Assembly: GCA_052143535.1 (NCBI GenBank)
Contig: JBKQSS010000061.1
Location: 206,852 to 270,851 of the forward strand
DNA: 64,000 nucleotides
Origin: JADGRA01 sp052143535
GTDB taxonomy: Bacteria > Myxococcota > Myxococcia > Myxococcales > Myxococcaceae
Reading direction: 5' to 3'
The position numbers were made by a program, and so were the translations under genes. Position 1 is the stretch's first letter, and each line of letters starts with the position of its first letter. Shown piece by piece: positions 35,744 to 45,189 of this stretch. The notes under the pieces were generated by a model. The model worked only from the letters and a program-made list of their open reading frames with translations, did no database searches and was not told the origin of the DNA.

Positions 35744-37290
35744 CGGCAGTCCTGCTCCTCGTTTTGGCCGCGGAGGCCTCGGCCCCGGCCTCTGCGCCGG
35801 AAGTCGAAGCGCAGGTGTCCTTGCACCTGCGGCAAGCCTTCGAGCGCATCGGCCGGACCGCTCCGCGCCTCGACCCGTCACTGTGCGCGGCCGCGCGTTC
35901 CCTGGCTGCCGATGCGCTGGTGTCCACCGGCCCGGCGGCCGCCTCCGCTGAGCCAGAGCGCGTCACCGAGGCCATGTCCCGGGCGGGCGCCTGGGACGCC
36001 CAGCCGAAGGTGTGGATTATCCGCGCCGCCCCCCTCGACGAGGGGCTGCTCGCCTTCGAGCGGCGCACGGACTTGGGCATCGACCCGGCCTCCCACGCCG
36101 GAGTGGCGGTGGTGGGGGACCCGGACCATGGCGTCATTGCTCTGGTGCTCGCCGACCGAAAGGCGGAACTCCGCCCCTTCCCCCGCAAGCTAAAGCTGCC
36201 TGGGCTGCACGAGCTCTGTGGCGAGCTCTGGGCGCCCCTTGGCACCCCGGAAGTCTTCGTCACCCTGCCCAACGGCCGCGTGCAAAAGGAAGCGCGCGTT
36301 CGGGCGACGGCCGGCGGCTTCTGCGCCGAAATTGGGTTCCCGACGCCGGGCCGCTATGCCCTGGAAGTGCTTGGCACCGGGCCATCCGGGCCCGAGGTGG
36401 CAGCCCTCTTCGCGGTGGAGGTGGGCGACTTGCCGTCGAGCACTCCGCCAGCCGGCACGCTAGCGCCGGGGGCTGCGGCCCGGGCAAGCCCCCCCGAGCC
36501 AGCCACGCTGGCCGAGGCACGTGCCCTGTTGTTGGCCCGCATTAACGCCTTGCGCCTGGCCGATGGGGCGCCGGCCCTCACCGTGGACGCTCGGCTGGAA
36601 GCGGTGGCCCAGGCTTACGCCGAGCGCATGGCGCTGGGGCATTTCTTCGCCCATGTGGCCCCCGAGGGTGACTCCCTCAGCGAGCGGCTGCGCGCCGCAG
36701 GCTATGCCTTCCAGGCCAACGGCGAGAACCTCGGCCGTGCCGGGACGGGGCCGCTGGCCGCACACGCCAGCGTCGAGGAGAGCCCCGGGCACAGGAGAAA
36801 CCTCCTCCTGCCGGTGTTTTCCAAGCTGGGCGTGGGCGTGGCGCAGGAAACCTACGGCGGGCGCAACCAAACTCTGGTGGTGGAGGTCCTCGCCGCTCCG
36901 GACGCGCGGTCCGTGGACCCGGTGGGCGACGCCTACCGGCGAATTGCCGAGCAGCGAGCGGCCCTCGGACTGCCGGTGCTGTCGCGCAGTCCACAGCTCG
37001 AGGTGTTGGCGACGGAGCAGGCCCGCATCGCCCTCGACGCGGAGGACCCCCATACCGAGCGACTGCTCGCGCCGGAGCGGCTCCACGCGCGCGTCTCCGA
37101 GACACTCCGGGGCGTGGAGTCGACCAGCGCCGAGCTCTTCGTGGCCGAGGACTTGTCACAGCTTCCCAGGACGCACGGCGTTGCAGACGGGCGGAAGAAT
37201 CTGGTGGGAGTGGGTGCCGTCCCCGCCGGCCCGGGGCCGGGCGGCGGTGAGACGTACTGGGTGGTCGTCATCTACGCGGACCGTCACTGA
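35740..37290 (+). CDS. CAP (SCP/PR1)-domain exported protein, repeated modules
   Basis: A 516-residue secreted protein. It has a signal peptide (about 1-18) and a central CAP domain (about 255-385) with GHFFAHVAPEGDSLSERL, NGENLGRAG and SPGHRRNLL, keeping the His/Glu positions of the CAP cavity. The N-terminal part (about 30-70, RLDPSLCAAARSLAADAL) and C-terminal part (from about 405, LGLPVLSRSPQLEVLATEQA) each repeat the first-helix pattern of a CAP domain, so there may be three CAP-like modules, two degenerate. An Ig-like insert lies at about 160-235. GTG start overlaps the DUF721 stop. Role unknown. Confidence 0.78.
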   Translation: MTAVLLLVLAAEASAPASAPEVEAQVSLHLRQAFERIGRTAPRLDPSLCAAARSLAADALVSTGPAAASAEPERVTEAMSRAGAWDAQPKVWIIRAAPLDEGLLAFERRTDLGIDPASHAGVAVVGDPDHGVIALVLADRKAELRPFPRKLKLPGLHELCGELWAPLGTPEVFVTLPNGRVQKEARVRATAGGFCAEIGFPTPGRYALEVLGTGPSGPEVAALFAVEVGDLPSSTPPAGTLAPGAAARASPPEPATLAEARALLLARINALRLADGAPALTVDARLEAVAQAYAERMALGHFFAHVAPEGDSLSERLRAAGYAFQANGENLGRAGTGPLAAHASVEESPGHRRNLLLPVFSKLGVGVAQETYGGRNQTLVVEVLAAPDARSVDPVGDAYRRIAEQRAALGLPVLSRSPQLEVLATEQARIALDAEDPHTERLLAPERLHARVSETLRGVESTSAELFVAEDLSQLPRTHGVADGRKNLVGVGAVPAGPGPGGGETYWVVVIYADRH

Positions 37291-37292
37291 AA

Positions 37293-37308
37293 AGGCGCGT
37301 GCGCGCCT
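37293..37308. terminator. Intrinsic terminator between convergent genes
   Basis: A 6-base-pair stem (AGGCGC / GCGCCT) with a GTGC loop lies between two converging stops. Read on the minus strand it is followed by TTTT, giving a short classical terminator for the Cys-rich gene; it can also stop the CAP transcript. Confidence 0.55.
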
Positions 37309-37312
37309 CCCG

Positions 37313-37546
37313 CTAGATGGCGCGGCGCTGCGTGGCGTACGCCTCGAGCCCGAGGGCCGGGGTGGCCGCGCTCGCGTAAAGCGGGCACTTGACGCAGGTG
37401 AAGCTTTGCCAGCCCCGCCGCACCGCCTCATCGAGGCAGTTGTCGTACTGGTGGCAATTGAGGTTCCGGAGCGTTTCCACGCCGGCCCGCTTGGGGCCAG
37501 CCTCCGGGTTGATGGTCTGCGGCAAGTCAGTGGGACAGGGTTTCAT
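37313..37546 (-). CDS. Small Cys-rich protein, probably metal-binding
   Basis: A 77-residue cytoplasmic-looking protein with five Cys. One is in the N-terminal CPTDLPQTINPEAGPKR; a pair flanks NCHQYDNCLDEA; another pair is in FTCVKCPLY. The C-x6-C plus C-x2-C arrangement with a nearby His looks like a zinc site. I recognise the pattern as shared by small conserved myxobacterial proteins but know no function. The ATG at 37546 excludes a low-complexity upstream extension of the open frame. Confidence 0.65.
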   Translation of the reverse strand: MKPCPTDLPQTINPEAGPKRAGVETLRNLNCHQYDNCLDEAVRRGWQSFTCVKCPLYASAATPALGLEAYATQRRAI

Positions 37547-38024
37547 CGGGCAGACGCCTCCCTCAAGCCGTGCAGATGCACCTCGGGTGTGAGGGGCACT
37601 CCAGACGCGCGTCCGAAGCGACCGATGCCCACATGGGACCCCACGACGGTCTCCAATGCTTCCCCTCGCCTCCGGAAGGACAACCACTCCTCACCTCCCG
37701 GCCCGCGCGCGTGTTTAGGCAACACTGCCTTGGCTTGTCAAAGCGGCGCGGTTGAAGTCTTCGCGCCCGAGCGGAGGGCAGTTGCCTCGAGCGGGCTCGC
37801 TTCAGCCTGCTGGCGCAATGCGTTAGTGTAAAGGCAAGCAATGCTGCGGCGTTCGGCCCTGTGCCCAGGGCCAGAGGACAGTGACTTGGCCGGACTTGAC
37901 GGCGTCCCCAAGAGGCGTTCCACGCCTTTTGGCGCTACAGGTGCGTTGCCCCAAAGACGGGGCCGGCAAGTAGCGTCGGTGGCCGCCCACGGGGCGGCGC
38001 GGCGAGTCCAACCCACGGGAGTCC
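37547..38024. other. 478-base intergenic region without a convincing gene
   Basis: Short open frames exist on both strands here but have neither family resemblance, a ribosome site nor codon pattern like their neighbours. A short hairpin (AGGCA-acac-TGCCT near 37716) is present. It presumably holds the promoters of the flanking genes. Confidence 0.5.
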
Positions 38025-38591
38025 ATGTCTTCCACGAGGACTGAGCGAATTCTCCTCGCGGTCGCGCTGTCGGCTGGCCCGGGCTGCCGCACCAACGCGT
38101 CCCCACCGGCCCCCGGGATGGCGTACCTGTGCGGCGCCATCTGCAGCTCGGTGGTGGTCGTCGTCGGTGCGACGTCCTCGGCCAACGGCCTGAGGTTCAC
38201 CATCCAGTCCTCGGCCGGGGATTACCCGGCCTTGGCCTTTTTCGCCTCGTTGCCTGGCACCTCACCGCAGGCCATCACCTATGACGTCACCAATGGCAGC
38301 GCCGCCACCACACTGGTGCAGGAGACTCCCACCGGGGGCACCTTGTGGACACAGTCCTCCGCGACGAATGCGGCGGTTGGCAGCTTTTCCCTGGCCCTCT
38401 TGGACGCGGGCGAGGCACTCGCCACCGACGCCGGCACCAGCTGGCCCTCGCCTCAAGGCTCGCTGACGGCGACGCTGGAGCCGGTGGGGACACTGACCGA
38501 CGCGGGCATTGCCCTCTACGTCAGCTTTCCGCCCAATGGCGGGGTGTGCGATGCCGGGGCTGGGCTGCTCCAATGCATCCCGGGCTCTTGA
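38025..38591 (+). CDS. Predicted lipoprotein, unknown function
   Basis: A 188-residue exported protein. The short signal peptide ends in GPGC (about residue 21), a lipobox-like site without the usual Leu/Ala residues. The mature part is Ala/Ser/Thr/Gly-rich with beta-strand character (LRFTIQSS, GSLTATLEPVG, ALYVSFPP) and four further Cys, two near the N-terminus (YLCGAICSS) and two near the end (GGVCDAG, LLQCIPGS) that may form disulfides. No family recognised. Confidence 0.55.
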   Translation: MSSTRTERILLAVALSAGPGCRTNASPPAPGMAYLCGAICSSVVVVVGATSSANGLRFTIQSSAGDYPALAFFASLPGTSPQAITYDVTNGSAATTLVQETPTGGTLWTQSSATNAAVGSFSLALLDAGEALATDAGTSWPSPQGSLTATLEPVGTLTDAGIALYVSFPPNGGVCDAGAGLLQCIPGS

Positions 38592-38749
38592 GGCTCGCGC
38601 CGCTCAGCCGAGGCGGACGCCCACCGCAGCCTCCAGTCAGCCACCTCGTCGGACAAGGGCCCACCTGCAGCAGGCACCGCTTCTGCCTCGAGGCCAAGGC
38701 GTGCTGGTTGTTCGACGGGTGCAGCGCGACTTGGTACACATTTGAGACC

Positions 38750-40897
38750 GTGACCCGCGATGTGCTGGCGCTCGTGCTGCTGGGAGCGCTTCTCCTGGGG
38801 CCTGACTTGGCCTCGGCCCAGTCGGACAAACTTCTCGAAGCAACCCGCCTGCAGCGCCCCGGGGCGCTGGAGCTGACGCAGGCCGAGCTCGCCACGTGCG
38901 TCAAGCGCAGCTGTCCAGACACCGGGCGCCTCTCGCTCCTGCTTGGTGAGCTCTGGCTGTCCCGCGGTGAGGCGGCACAAGCCCTGGCCGCGCTGCGACG
39001 CTTCCCGGCCCCTGCCCCGCTGGCCCCATACCGCGACTTCGCCCTGGGAGAAGCCCTCTTTTACCTGCGCGACTACCGCGGCGCCGCCGCACACTTTCTC
39101 GACGCCAGTACCGCGCCGGGAGCCATCGCCGGGAGGGCCGAGGCCCGCGCCGGCGAGGCCTTGCTACTGGCGCATGAGCCTGGCCAAGCCCTCCCCCTTC
39201 TGGAGAAGGGACTGGCGCAAGTCGGTGGCCCGGAGCTGGTCTTGGCCCGGGCCGAGGCTCGAGCCCAGCTGGGAGACCTCCCCGGAGCACAAGGAGACCT
39301 GCACACCCTCTTGGTGCGCTACCCGCGTTCTCCGGCGGCCCTCGAGGTGGATGCCCAGCTGCGCGGCAGCTCGGCGCCGGCGGTGGCCCTGACGCTAGAG
39401 GAGCGGCTCGGGCGGGCGAAAGCCTTCCTCGATGCTGGAGACGCGCGTCAGGCCCTGGCCGAGGTGGAGCGGATTGATGCAAACGGCCTCGCCCGGGACG
39501 CTGCCGGCAAGGCCCAGCTGGCCCTCTTCCGCGCCCAGGCGCTCTACCCCTTGGGCCGGGCCGAGGAGGGAGACGCCGCCCTGGAGGTGGCGGCGCAGGG
39601 CCCTTCCGCCACCGCTTCCGAGGCCCTCCTCGTCCGCGCCCGGCGGCTGTTGCGGCTGAATGACAATGCCGGAGCGCTCCTCAAGTTTCAGGAGGTGTCC
39701 CGGAAGTACCCGGGCGAGCTCGCCTCGGAGGAGGCCGACTACTTCATTGGCTGGATTGCCCTCCAGGAGGGGAAAAACCTGGCGGCCGCCCAAGCGCTAG
39801 AGGCCTTCGAGAAGAAGCACCCCGAGTCCCACCGGCGCGACGACGCCTGCTGGTTTCGAGCGCTGGCGTGCATTCGCCTCTCCAACTGGGCCGAGGCGGA
39901 CCGCGCCCTGCGCGAGTTGGTGGAGCGCTACCCGAAAAGCACCCTGGTGTCGCAAGCGCGCTACTGGCGGGCGCGGGTGAAGCACCTGAGTGGCGGAAAC
40001 GCTGTGGATGACTACTTGGACATCATCCGCACTTACCCGGCCAGCTTCTATGCCTTGGTGGCGAGCGAACGGATGCGCGAGCTGGGGGCCAAGCCCCCGC
40101 CTCTCTTCGCCGAGCGGCCCCGCTTGCCAGGGCAGGCGCCGCCCAGCCCGGAGCTCGTCCTTCCCCGGGCGCTGGCGGCGGCCGGGCTGTGGCGGGAGGC
40201 GGCCGAGGAGCTGCGGACCCGGCTCGGGCAGGTACACACTGCGGAGCAGGCCCTGCGCGTCGGAAGTTCACTCGCGCTGCTCGGGGAGGCCTGGGCCGCG
40301 TATGGCTTGGCCAACCGCCTCCTCTGGGGCCGCGCCTACTCCCAGAAGGACCCGGTCTCGCTGGCGCTTCTGTACCCGCGCCCCTACGCCTCGCAGGTGG
40401 ACGAGATGGCGCGGATGGCGGGCGTCTCCTCGGGGCTGCTCTACGCGATGATGCGGCGGGAGAGCGCCTTCCAGCCCGACCGGCTGAGCGGCGCGCGCGC
40501 CCGCGGGTTGATGCAGCTCATGGCCCGCACCGCCAGCGCCATCGCCAAGGAGCTGCAGCGCGAGGCCCCCGAGCCAGACGAGCTCTACCGCCCCGAGCTC
40601 AACCTGGACCTCTCGGCCTGGTACGTGTCCCAATTGGCCAAGCGCTTCGTGCACCCGGCCCTGGTGGCCGCCGCCTACAACGCCGGGCCCGCCGTGACGC
40701 TGCAGTGGGCCACCCAGTACGGCCGCCTCCCCGTCGACCTCTTCGTCGAGTCGCTTCCCTACAAAGAGACTCGGGCCTACGTGAAGCAGGTCGTGGCTGA
40801 CCTCTACCTCTACCAGCTCTTTTACGGAGTGAAGGCCGACGGGGCACGGCTTCCCATGACGCTCCCGGCTCCCGCGCCGGCCGGCATCGACTTCTAA
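38750..40897 (+). CDS. slt: Soluble lytic murein transglycosylase (Slt70-like) with TPR-type solenoid
   Basis: A 715-residue periplasmic enzyme that cleaves peptidoglycan to 1,6-anhydro-muropeptides. It has a signal peptide (about 1-23, ending LASAQ), a long helical solenoid with TPR-like hairpins (about 50-510; KYPGELASEEADYFIGWIAL, RYPKSTLVSQARYWRARVK), and the goose-lysozyme-like SLT domain at about 555-695. The catalytic Glu is Glu571 in MMRRESAFQP, followed by GARARGLMQLM, AAYNAGP and the closing ETRAYVKQV. The GTG at 38750 is chosen because the upstream part of the open frame is unlike any protein and overlaps the preceding gene. Confidence 0.9.
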   Translation: MTRDVLALVLLGALLLGPDLASAQSDKLLEATRLQRPGALELTQAELATCVKRSCPDTGRLSLLLGELWLSRGEAAQALAALRRFPAPAPLAPYRDFALGEALFYLRDYRGAAAHFLDASTAPGAIAGRAEARAGEALLLAHEPGQALPLLEKGLAQVGGPELVLARAEARAQLGDLPGAQGDLHTLLVRYPRSPAALEVDAQLRGSSAPAVALTLEERLGRAKAFLDAGDARQALAEVERIDANGLARDAAGKAQLALFRAQALYPLGRAEEGDAALEVAAQGPSATASEALLVRARRLLRLNDNAGALLKFQEVSRKYPGELASEEADYFIGWIALQEGKNLAAAQALEAFEKKHPESHRRDDACWFRALACIRLSNWAEADRALRELVERYPKSTLVSQARYWRARVKHLSGGNAVDDYLDIIRTYPASFYALVASERMRELGAKPPPLFAERPRLPGQAPPSPELVLPRALAAAGLWREAAEELRTRLGQVHTAEQALRVGSSLALLGEAWAAYGLANRLLWGRAYSQKDPVSLALLYPRPYASQVDEMARMAGVSSGLLYAMMRRESAFQPDRLSGARARGLMQLMARTASAIAKELQREAPEPDELYRPELNLDLSAWYVSQLAKRFVHPALVAAAYNAGPAVTLQWATQYGRLPVDLFVESLPYKETRAYVKQVVADLYLYQLFYGVKADGARLPMTLPAPAPAGIDF

Positions 40898-41003
40898 GCC
40901 GTGCCGGCCCCCTGGCTGGGCGCTCTTTGGCCAGCTGCGACGCGCCCGTTTTCCAGAAGAGTGCCATGCTATGAGGGAAGCGGGCGCGGCGAAGGGGGTG
41001 CGC

Positions 41004-44000
41004 ATGCCTGTGCGCGAAGAGACGCAAGGCGGTGAGCGGTCCGGCAGGAGCGCTGCCCGATGGGCGGTGGTGCTTGCCTTTGGCCTTGGCTTGGGCTGCC
41101 TCAACCTGGACCTTCCCACCATCCCGCCGACGCCTCCGTCGCCTTCCCTCACCATCCTGACGCCGAAACCCGGCGACACCATCAACCTCACGGCGCAAGT
41201 GTCGGTGTCGGCGTTCTCGGTGAATGGCATCGCCAGCGTCAGCGTCCTGTGCGGCCCCTTGGACGGAGGAGCGCACACCCTCTACACCTGGACCGCCGGC
41301 CCCTACCTGGCCCTTGTGGATTTCTCGCCCTGCCAGGATGTGACGCAGCCCAACCCGGTGGACGGCGGGTACCCGCTGTTGCAGGTGGGGGCCCAAGCGC
41401 TGAGCGACGCCGGCGCGGTGCAGCAGGCCACGGTCCAAGTCAATGTGAATACGCGTGGGCCCCAGCTGACTGTCCAGTACCCCCCGTCGGCCCAGCCCAA
41501 CTCGCCCTTCACGGTGACGGTGACGTCCAACGTCCCACTGCAGTCCTTTCCTCAAGTCACCTTGGGCACCCTCCCAGGGCAAGTCAGCGCGGTGTCGGAC
41601 GGCGGCGCCCTCAGCTACGTGGCCTTCTTCCCCAGTACTCCGGGCCTCGGGACAGACAACTTTCCGTACGACGCGGGCATGCCCGTGCCCATCGAAGTCC
41701 TCACCGACACCGAAGAGCCGGTGCGCCTCACCGTCACGGCGACGGCCCAAGGGAGCGGCAACAGCACGGAAGTCGACTTGAGCGTGGACCTCACCCGGGT
41801 GGTGTGGGACAGGTACATCCCCGGGCAACCGGCCTCGAGCAGTCCGACCCAATGGGCCGCCGACCCGGTGGCCTTCGGCCAGGGCCTGGTGCTGCCGCTG
41901 GCCACCACCGCCGGCGGAAACGCCTCCTCGGTGTGGATTCCGGGCGTGCTGGGCCGCGTCGACGGCATCTTTTTTGGCTTTGACCCGGCTGTCCTCGACG
42001 GGGGTTACGTGGCCCGCGGGCTGAACGCACGAGGCGAGACGCTGGCCTTCTCCTTCACCGGCAACGGCTCGAACCTGCTTTTGGCCCCGGCGCCCAACGT
42101 GAATGGCCCGTTGGTGACGGCCACCGGGGGACCTGCCAGCGCCAACGCGCCCCTCACCCGGGTGGACGACCGGCTGTGTCTACAGGACTCGGTGACGGCT
42201 TGCTCCCTGACCAACACCGAGAGCCTCACCTGCTACACGCCGCAACTCTCGACGGTGACGGCAACCTCGGCCGTCGCCTCCACCGGGCCGCCGACACCGG
42301 GCGTGGTGGCCGGAGCCGGGGGGCGCTACCTCTCCCCCAACGTGGCCATCTGCGGGAGCAGCTGGAACCTGGTGGACCTCCCAGCCGGCACCGTCAGCTT
42401 CGGCCCCACTGTCGACTCCAATGGCTGCGCCATCCAAGCCGTCGACAAGCTACTCGCGGTGGGAGACGGGACGTTTGTCGTTCAGCTCACCTCCAACTGT
42501 AGCGTGACGGGTGTGGTGGCACCGGTGTACCCCATCCTCCGGGTGGGGGCCGGAAGCGCCATTCTCGGCGCCTACACAGCCCCCCAAAGCAGCCCGTCTA
42601 CCGTCCAGGCCGAGTTGGTGGCAGCGCTGGCCGACGGCCGGGTGGTGACTCTCAGTAACGCGCCGCCCTACTCCAACTTCGAGCTGTGGTCGCTCAACAG
42701 CACCGCCCCCGACATCGTCACTCCCATCGCCGGCCTCTATGACACGGCGGACAACACGGCGGACAACGGCTCTCCGTCCATCCTCGCCGAGAGCACCTAC
42801 TCGGCCACAGACGGCAGCTTCGCCGTGCTGCTCTCCGGTGCCACCGGCGGTATGGACGTCCTCGCCTTCGGTCCCAACCTCCAACCGCTGTGGCTCTACG
42901 TGTACCCGCGCGTCACCGACCCGACCACCTCCCGACTCGTTTCGGCGCCCAGTGTCTCCGACGTCTACCTGGTGGACGAGTTCAACAACTACGCCCTCTC
43001 TCTGAGGGTGACGCCGCCCGCGCCGGTCGATGCTGGGTCCGCCGACGCAGGGGGCATCGCGGTGAGCGGACAGGTGGTGGATTTGGACGGAATCCCCGTC
43101 ACTGGCGCGCCCATCGTTCTCTCCAGCGGCGCCGGCACTCAAACTGAAACCAGCGACAGCAACGGCGCATTCACCTTCGCCAACGTACTGACGCCCTACA
43201 CCCTTTCGGCCGTGTACACCGTCCAATCCGTTGCCGTCACCTACCAGGGGCTGACCATCGCCAACCCCACCCTTCAAGTGCCGATTACCTTGGGTGGTAA
43301 CAACTACGCCGCCATCGCCGTGACGGCGGACGGGGGCGTCTACCCGCAGCCGACGAATTACCGAACTGGCGTCGCTTTCATCTCTCCACAGTCGTCCGTT
43401 GTCACAGTCCTCAACCCTGCCGGCTCCCAAAACCTCGACCCGAGCTGGCTTGGGCCCGGTACCATCACCGGCAGCGTCTACGGGTTGCAGGCGGAGTACG
43501 TGGATTCTACCTTCACCGTTCCCCTCGCCTTTACCGGCTACGGGACAGTCCAAAACGTCCAAGTGATGGACACCGGTTACGTCACCGCCAATGTCACGCT
43601 CAGCCCCATCGCCACCGGCACCCTGTCCGGGACGGTGACGGTGCCCTCGGCTTCATTTCTGAGCAACATTGCGGTCTCGCTTCTCCCGGTCTCGACGTCC
43701 ACCACCGGCCTGTTTTTCATCGGTGACCAGTCCGGCTCTGCTTCGTTCTCCTACCTCACGCCCTCCATCCCAGGCACCACCCTTGAAGTGGAGGTGATTG
43801 CCGGGGACGACGTGGGAAACTCGGCGCGCGCTCTTCTCTACGGGGTGGCCGCGACCACCACCAATCTCGCCATCAGCCTCCCTGCGTCGCCGACGTTGAT
43901 TTCGCCGGCGACTGGCGCGGTAGGCGTCTTGGCCTCGACCGAATTCACCTGCACGTCCTTCAGCGGTGGCATCTACGAGTTCTCGATTGTCTCCAACAAC

Positions 44001-44216
44001 GACCCGCTCAGCTATTACATCTGGAGCGCATCGCCGACCGTCACCATTCCCGACTTGAGTTCGGCTGGCTTTGCTGTCCCCCCCAGCGGGTCCCCTTATG
44101 CGTGGAGCGTTTCCGGCAACGCCCCCATTACCAGCGTCGACCAACTCGCGCTCCCGTACGTCGGCAACACCACCGTCGCATTCAGCACCCAGTCCTACTT
44201 CACATACGGCCCCTAG
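41004..44216 (+). CDS. Large lipoprotein with carboxypeptidase-regulatory-like domain
   Basis: A 1070-residue surface or periplasmic lipoprotein. The ATG at 41004 follows AAGGGGG; an upstream in-frame ATG (40971) has a weaker site. The signal peptide ends in LGLGC (Cys32), followed by a Pro/Thr-rich stalk and an Ig-like domain (SLTILTPKPGDTINLTAQVS). A long beta-rich middle looks propeller-like. A CarboxypepD_reg/CnaB-like module lies near residues 670-755 (VSGQVVDLDGIPVTGAPIVL ... NGAFTFANV), and more Ig-like strands follow to the end. Rich in Thr, Ser, Val and Gly, few Cys. No enzyme motif; adhesion or surface sensing is possible but unproven. Confidence 0.75.
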   Translation: MPVREETQGGERSGRSAARWAVVLAFGLGLGCLNLDLPTIPPTPPSPSLTILTPKPGDTINLTAQVSVSAFSVNGIASVSVLCGPLDGGAHTLYTWTAGPYLALVDFSPCQDVTQPNPVDGGYPLLQVGAQALSDAGAVQQATVQVNVNTRGPQLTVQYPPSAQPNSPFTVTVTSNVPLQSFPQVTLGTLPGQVSAVSDGGALSYVAFFPSTPGLGTDNFPYDAGMPVPIEVLTDTEEPVRLTVTATAQGSGNSTEVDLSVDLTRVVWDRYIPGQPASSSPTQWAADPVAFGQGLVLPLATTAGGNASSVWIPGVLGRVDGIFFGFDPAVLDGGYVARGLNARGETLAFSFTGNGSNLLLAPAPNVNGPLVTATGGPASANAPLTRVDDRLCLQDSVTACSLTNTESLTCYTPQLSTVTATSAVASTGPPTPGVVAGAGGRYLSPNVAICGSSWNLVDLPAGTVSFGPTVDSNGCAIQAVDKLLAVGDGTFVVQLTSNCSVTGVVAPVYPILRVGAGSAILGAYTAPQSSPSTVQAELVAALADGRVVTLSNAPPYSNFELWSLNSTAPDIVTPIAGLYDTADNTADNGSPSILAESTYSATDGSFAVLLSGATGGMDVLAFGPNLQPLWLYVYPRVTDPTTSRLVSAPSVSDVYLVDEFNNYALSLRVTPPAPVDAGSADAGGIAVSGQVVDLDGIPVTGAPIVLSSGAGTQTETSDSNGAFTFANVLTPYTLSAVYTVQSVAVTYQGLTIANPTLQVPITLGGNNYAAIAVTADGGVYPQPTNYRTGVAFISPQSSVVTVLNPAGSQNLDPSWLGPGTITGSVYGLQAEYVDSTFTVPLAFTGYGTVQNVQVMDTGYVTANVTLSPIATGTLSGTVTVPSASFLSNIAVSLLPVSTSTTGLFFIGDQSGSASFSYLTPSIPGTTLEVEVIAGDDVGNSARALLYGVAATTTNLAISLPASPTLISPATGAVGVLASTEFTCTSFSGGIYEFSIVSNNDPLSYYIWSASPTVTIPDLSSAGFAVPPSGSPYAWSVSGNAPITSVDQLALPYVGNTTVAFSTQSYFTYGP

Positions 44217-44244
44217 CGTCGGCCGCAAAAGCATCGGCCCCGCG

Positions 44245-45180
44245 CTAAGCGCCCGGAGGACCTCGCGGCACGCCTCGGCCCCGTGCGTAGGCCACCGCAA
44301 CCTCGGCGGCAATCCGCGCATTGCTTTCCAATAGCGCGACATTCGCCCGAAGCGTCCGACCGCCGGTCAGCTCCACCAGCGCGCGCAGGAGAAAGGGCGT
44401 CAGCGCCTGTCCAGAAACGCCTTGTCTCTCAGCGGCGACGTGCGCTGAGGCGAGGGCCGCGAAAAGTTCCGACGGCGCGAGCGCGACGTCCGGCGGCGGT
44501 GGGACGCACAGCACCAGCGCGCCGGGCCGGCCCAGCTGGTCGCGGTGGATGCGGAGAAGCGCCGCGGCTGAAGGGCTGTCTTCGACACGGTGGCCGAGGG
44601 GCAGCCCCGAGGTGGAGGCGTAGAAAGCCGGAAACTCTGCCGTCCGGAAGCCCACCAGCAGCACCCCGAGGGACTCCAGGGCCTCGAGGGTACGGGGCAA
44701 GTCGAGGACACTCTTCGCGCCGGCACACACCACCATGCCTGGAAAGTGCGCCAGCGCATGCAGGTCCTCGCTGACGTCGCCCGTCGCGCCCGGGTGCACG
44801 CCCCCGAGGCCGCCGGTGGAAAAAACGGGCAGGCCCACCGCGCCGGCCACGGCACACGTCGCCGACACCGTCGTTCCGCCGAGGGCCCGCGACGCCACGG
44901 CCGGCGCGAGGTCGCGGGCACCCACCTTCCTCGTGCGCCCGGGCCCCTGGGCCAGCAACTCGACTTCCTCGGTGGAAAGCCCGCACCGGACGCGGCCGTC
45001 CAGCACCGCCACCACCGCTGGCACCGCGCCAGCGGCACGGACCGCCGCCTCGCAGGCGCGCTGAGCGGCTAGGTTTTCGGGGAAAGGCAGCCCTTGGGCG
45101 AGCACACTGGACTCGAGGACCACCAGAGGAAGTCCCTCCGCCCGTGCCGCGCGCACCTCTTCAGAGAGAGTGACGTCCAT
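44245..45180 (-). CDS. psuG: Pseudouridine-5'-phosphate glycosidase
   Basis: A 311-residue PsuG, splitting pseudouridine 5'-phosphate to uracil and ribose 5-phosphate (reversible), used in pseudouridine breakdown. The family marks are present: VLESSVLAQGLPFPEN (substrate loop), the catalytic Lys region in CAGAKSVLDLP, FSTGGLGGVHPGA, and the late TPFLL then NVALLESNARIAAEVAVA block. The usual kinase partner PsuK is not next to it; the adjacent gene on this strand is a DUF2314 protein, 9 bases away, from which it may be co-transcribed. Confidence 0.93.
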   Translation of the reverse strand: MDVTLSEEVRAARAEGLPLVVLESSVLAQGLPFPENLAAQRACEAAVRAAGAVPAVVAVLDGRVRCGLSTEEVELLAQGPGRTRKVGARDLAPAVASRALGGTTVSATCAVAGAVGLPVFSTGGLGGVHPGATGDVSEDLHALAHFPGMVVCAGAKSVLDLPRTLEALESLGVLLVGFRTAEFPAFYASTSGLPLGHRVEDSPSAAALLRIHRDQLGRPGALVLCVPPPPDVALAPSELFAALASAHVAAERQGVSGQALTPFLLRALVELTGGRTLRANVALLESNARIAAEVAVAYARGRGVPRGPPGA

Positions 45181-45189
45181 GGGCCCGCC

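Noticed and set aside
37841..38044. 67-codon frame in the 478-base gap
   Set aside because: No ribosome site, no hydrophobic or domain pattern, overlaps the next gene; treated as chance.
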